From CAJXJP01 sp034111025 (GTDB lineage: Bacteria; Patescibacteriota; Gracilibacteria; BD1-5; UBA6164), in the NCBI GenBank assembly GCA_034111025.1, contig JAWUYB010000036.1, positions 1-27,752 on the forward strand: DNA of 27,752 nt. The letters run 5' to 3'. Each line of letters starts with the position of its first letter. Position 1 is the first letter of the stretch. Position numbers and translations under genes: made by a program. The notes beneath the pieces were generated by a model. The model searched no databases. It was not told the DNA's origin and saw nothing but the letters and a program-made list of their open reading frames with translations. This document shows positions 27,532 to 27,752 of this stretch, piece by piece.

Positions 27532-27562
27532 AATATAATAAATATTTTTTATATATTGTCAA
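27532..27562 (-). promoter_or_regulatory. Candidate promoter of the zinc-binding protein gene
   Basis: TTGACA on the minus strand (27557-27562) is followed by TATATT (27532-27537) after 19 nt; alternative -10 registers (TTATAT, ATTATA) give 17-18 nt. The perfect -35 makes the region credible. Confidence 0.5.
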
Positions 27563-27718
27563 GATTTATTGACTATATAAATAATATATATACAATTTAT
27601 TTACATTTATATGGCTGAATTCAATACCCAAACGCAATTATTTTTAAGTTAAAAAGAGATAATACTCATCGTATTTTTTGTAATTATATAAAAAATATAT
27701 AAAATACAAACATAGTTG
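27563..27718. other. AT-rich gap with no supported gene
   Basis: It contains a 13-codon ORF (ATG 27611, MAEFNTQTQ...) and short open stretches, none convincing. Plus-strand -10-like TATAAA and TATATA sequences occur before the partial ORF at the window edge. Confidence 0.4.
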
Positions 27719-27752
27719 ATGAAACTATTTGAAATGTACTTGATTCGGTGAA
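27719..27752 (+). CDS. Possible start of a gene running off the window
   Basis: ATG 27719 opens MKLFEMYLIRG, with a TGA read as Gly as the last complete codon, and continues past the end. Only 11 residues are visible, so no product can be named. Another frame here (NIVDETIGNVLDSV) is also open, so the true reading frame is uncertain. Confidence 0.3.

Noticed and set aside
27611..27704. MAEFNTQTQLF followed in the -1 frame by KLKRDNTHRIF, a possible second frameshifted gene at a TTTTTAAG run
   Set aside because: Only about 29 residues in total; the similarity to the 9093-9101 site is probably chance in AT-rich DNA.
1..27752. CRISPR array or cas genes, prophage modules, rRNA operon
   Set aside because: No regularly spaced repeats, no cas or phage structural motifs, and no rRNA sequence seen.

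Overview
The window is very AT-rich and reads correctly only with UGA translated as glycine. Nearly every conserved gene has in-frame TGA codons exactly where its family has glycine: the TruB KPxG and MGHTGTLDP motifs, the signal peptidase GDNR box, the DnaJ G/F region, and the first glycine of the ABC Walker A motif. TAA is almost the only stop, with one TAG. This is genetic code 25, known from Absconditabacteria (SR1) and Gracilibacteria (BD1-5) in the Candidate Phyla Radiation. I cannot tell these two groups apart from this window. Genes start without a recognisable Shine-Dalgarno sequence and usually with very short leaders.

Left part (1-8.2 kb, mostly minus strand): two identical tRNA-Lys(UUU) genes; truB overlapping a signal peptidase I gene; a 715-bp IS3-family remnant that has lost its DDE catalytic core; and a gene of about 5.5 kb for an exported, membrane-anchored protein with about nine PKD/Ig-like modules, one transmembrane helix and a roughly 475-residue cytoplasmic tail carrying six copies of a [IV]P[DE]WLK motif.

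Middle part (8.4-17.6 kb, plus strand): ssb; a frameshifted small ORF; dnaJ; an exported phospholipase D-family protein; a 949-residue membrane-anchored protein with no clear family; a small membrane protein; a fused gamma-alpha 2-oxoacid:acceptor oxidoreductase subunit with its beta subunit; and a small lipoprotein-like gene. Several units end in clear hairpin/T-run terminators.

Right part (17.6-27.7 kb): a DUF721/DciA-like gene and rsmI (minus); an unidentified structured RNA of about 380 nt behind a consensus promoter; a minus-strand gene of unknown function preceded by a leader that looks like a transcription attenuator or riboswitch; a PriA homologue reduced to its C-terminal half; dnaN; a TPR protein; an FtsA-like ATPase; an orphan ABC ATPase (minus); frr; rpmG; then glutaredoxin, a YebC-family protein and a small zinc-binding protein (all minus).

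The housekeeping genes cover RNA modification, replication, translation, protein export and folding, and cell division. The most unusual items are the PKD/WLK surface protein, the structured RNA and the attenuator-like leader, together with the motor-less PriA and an uneven use of UGA-glycine between gene classes.
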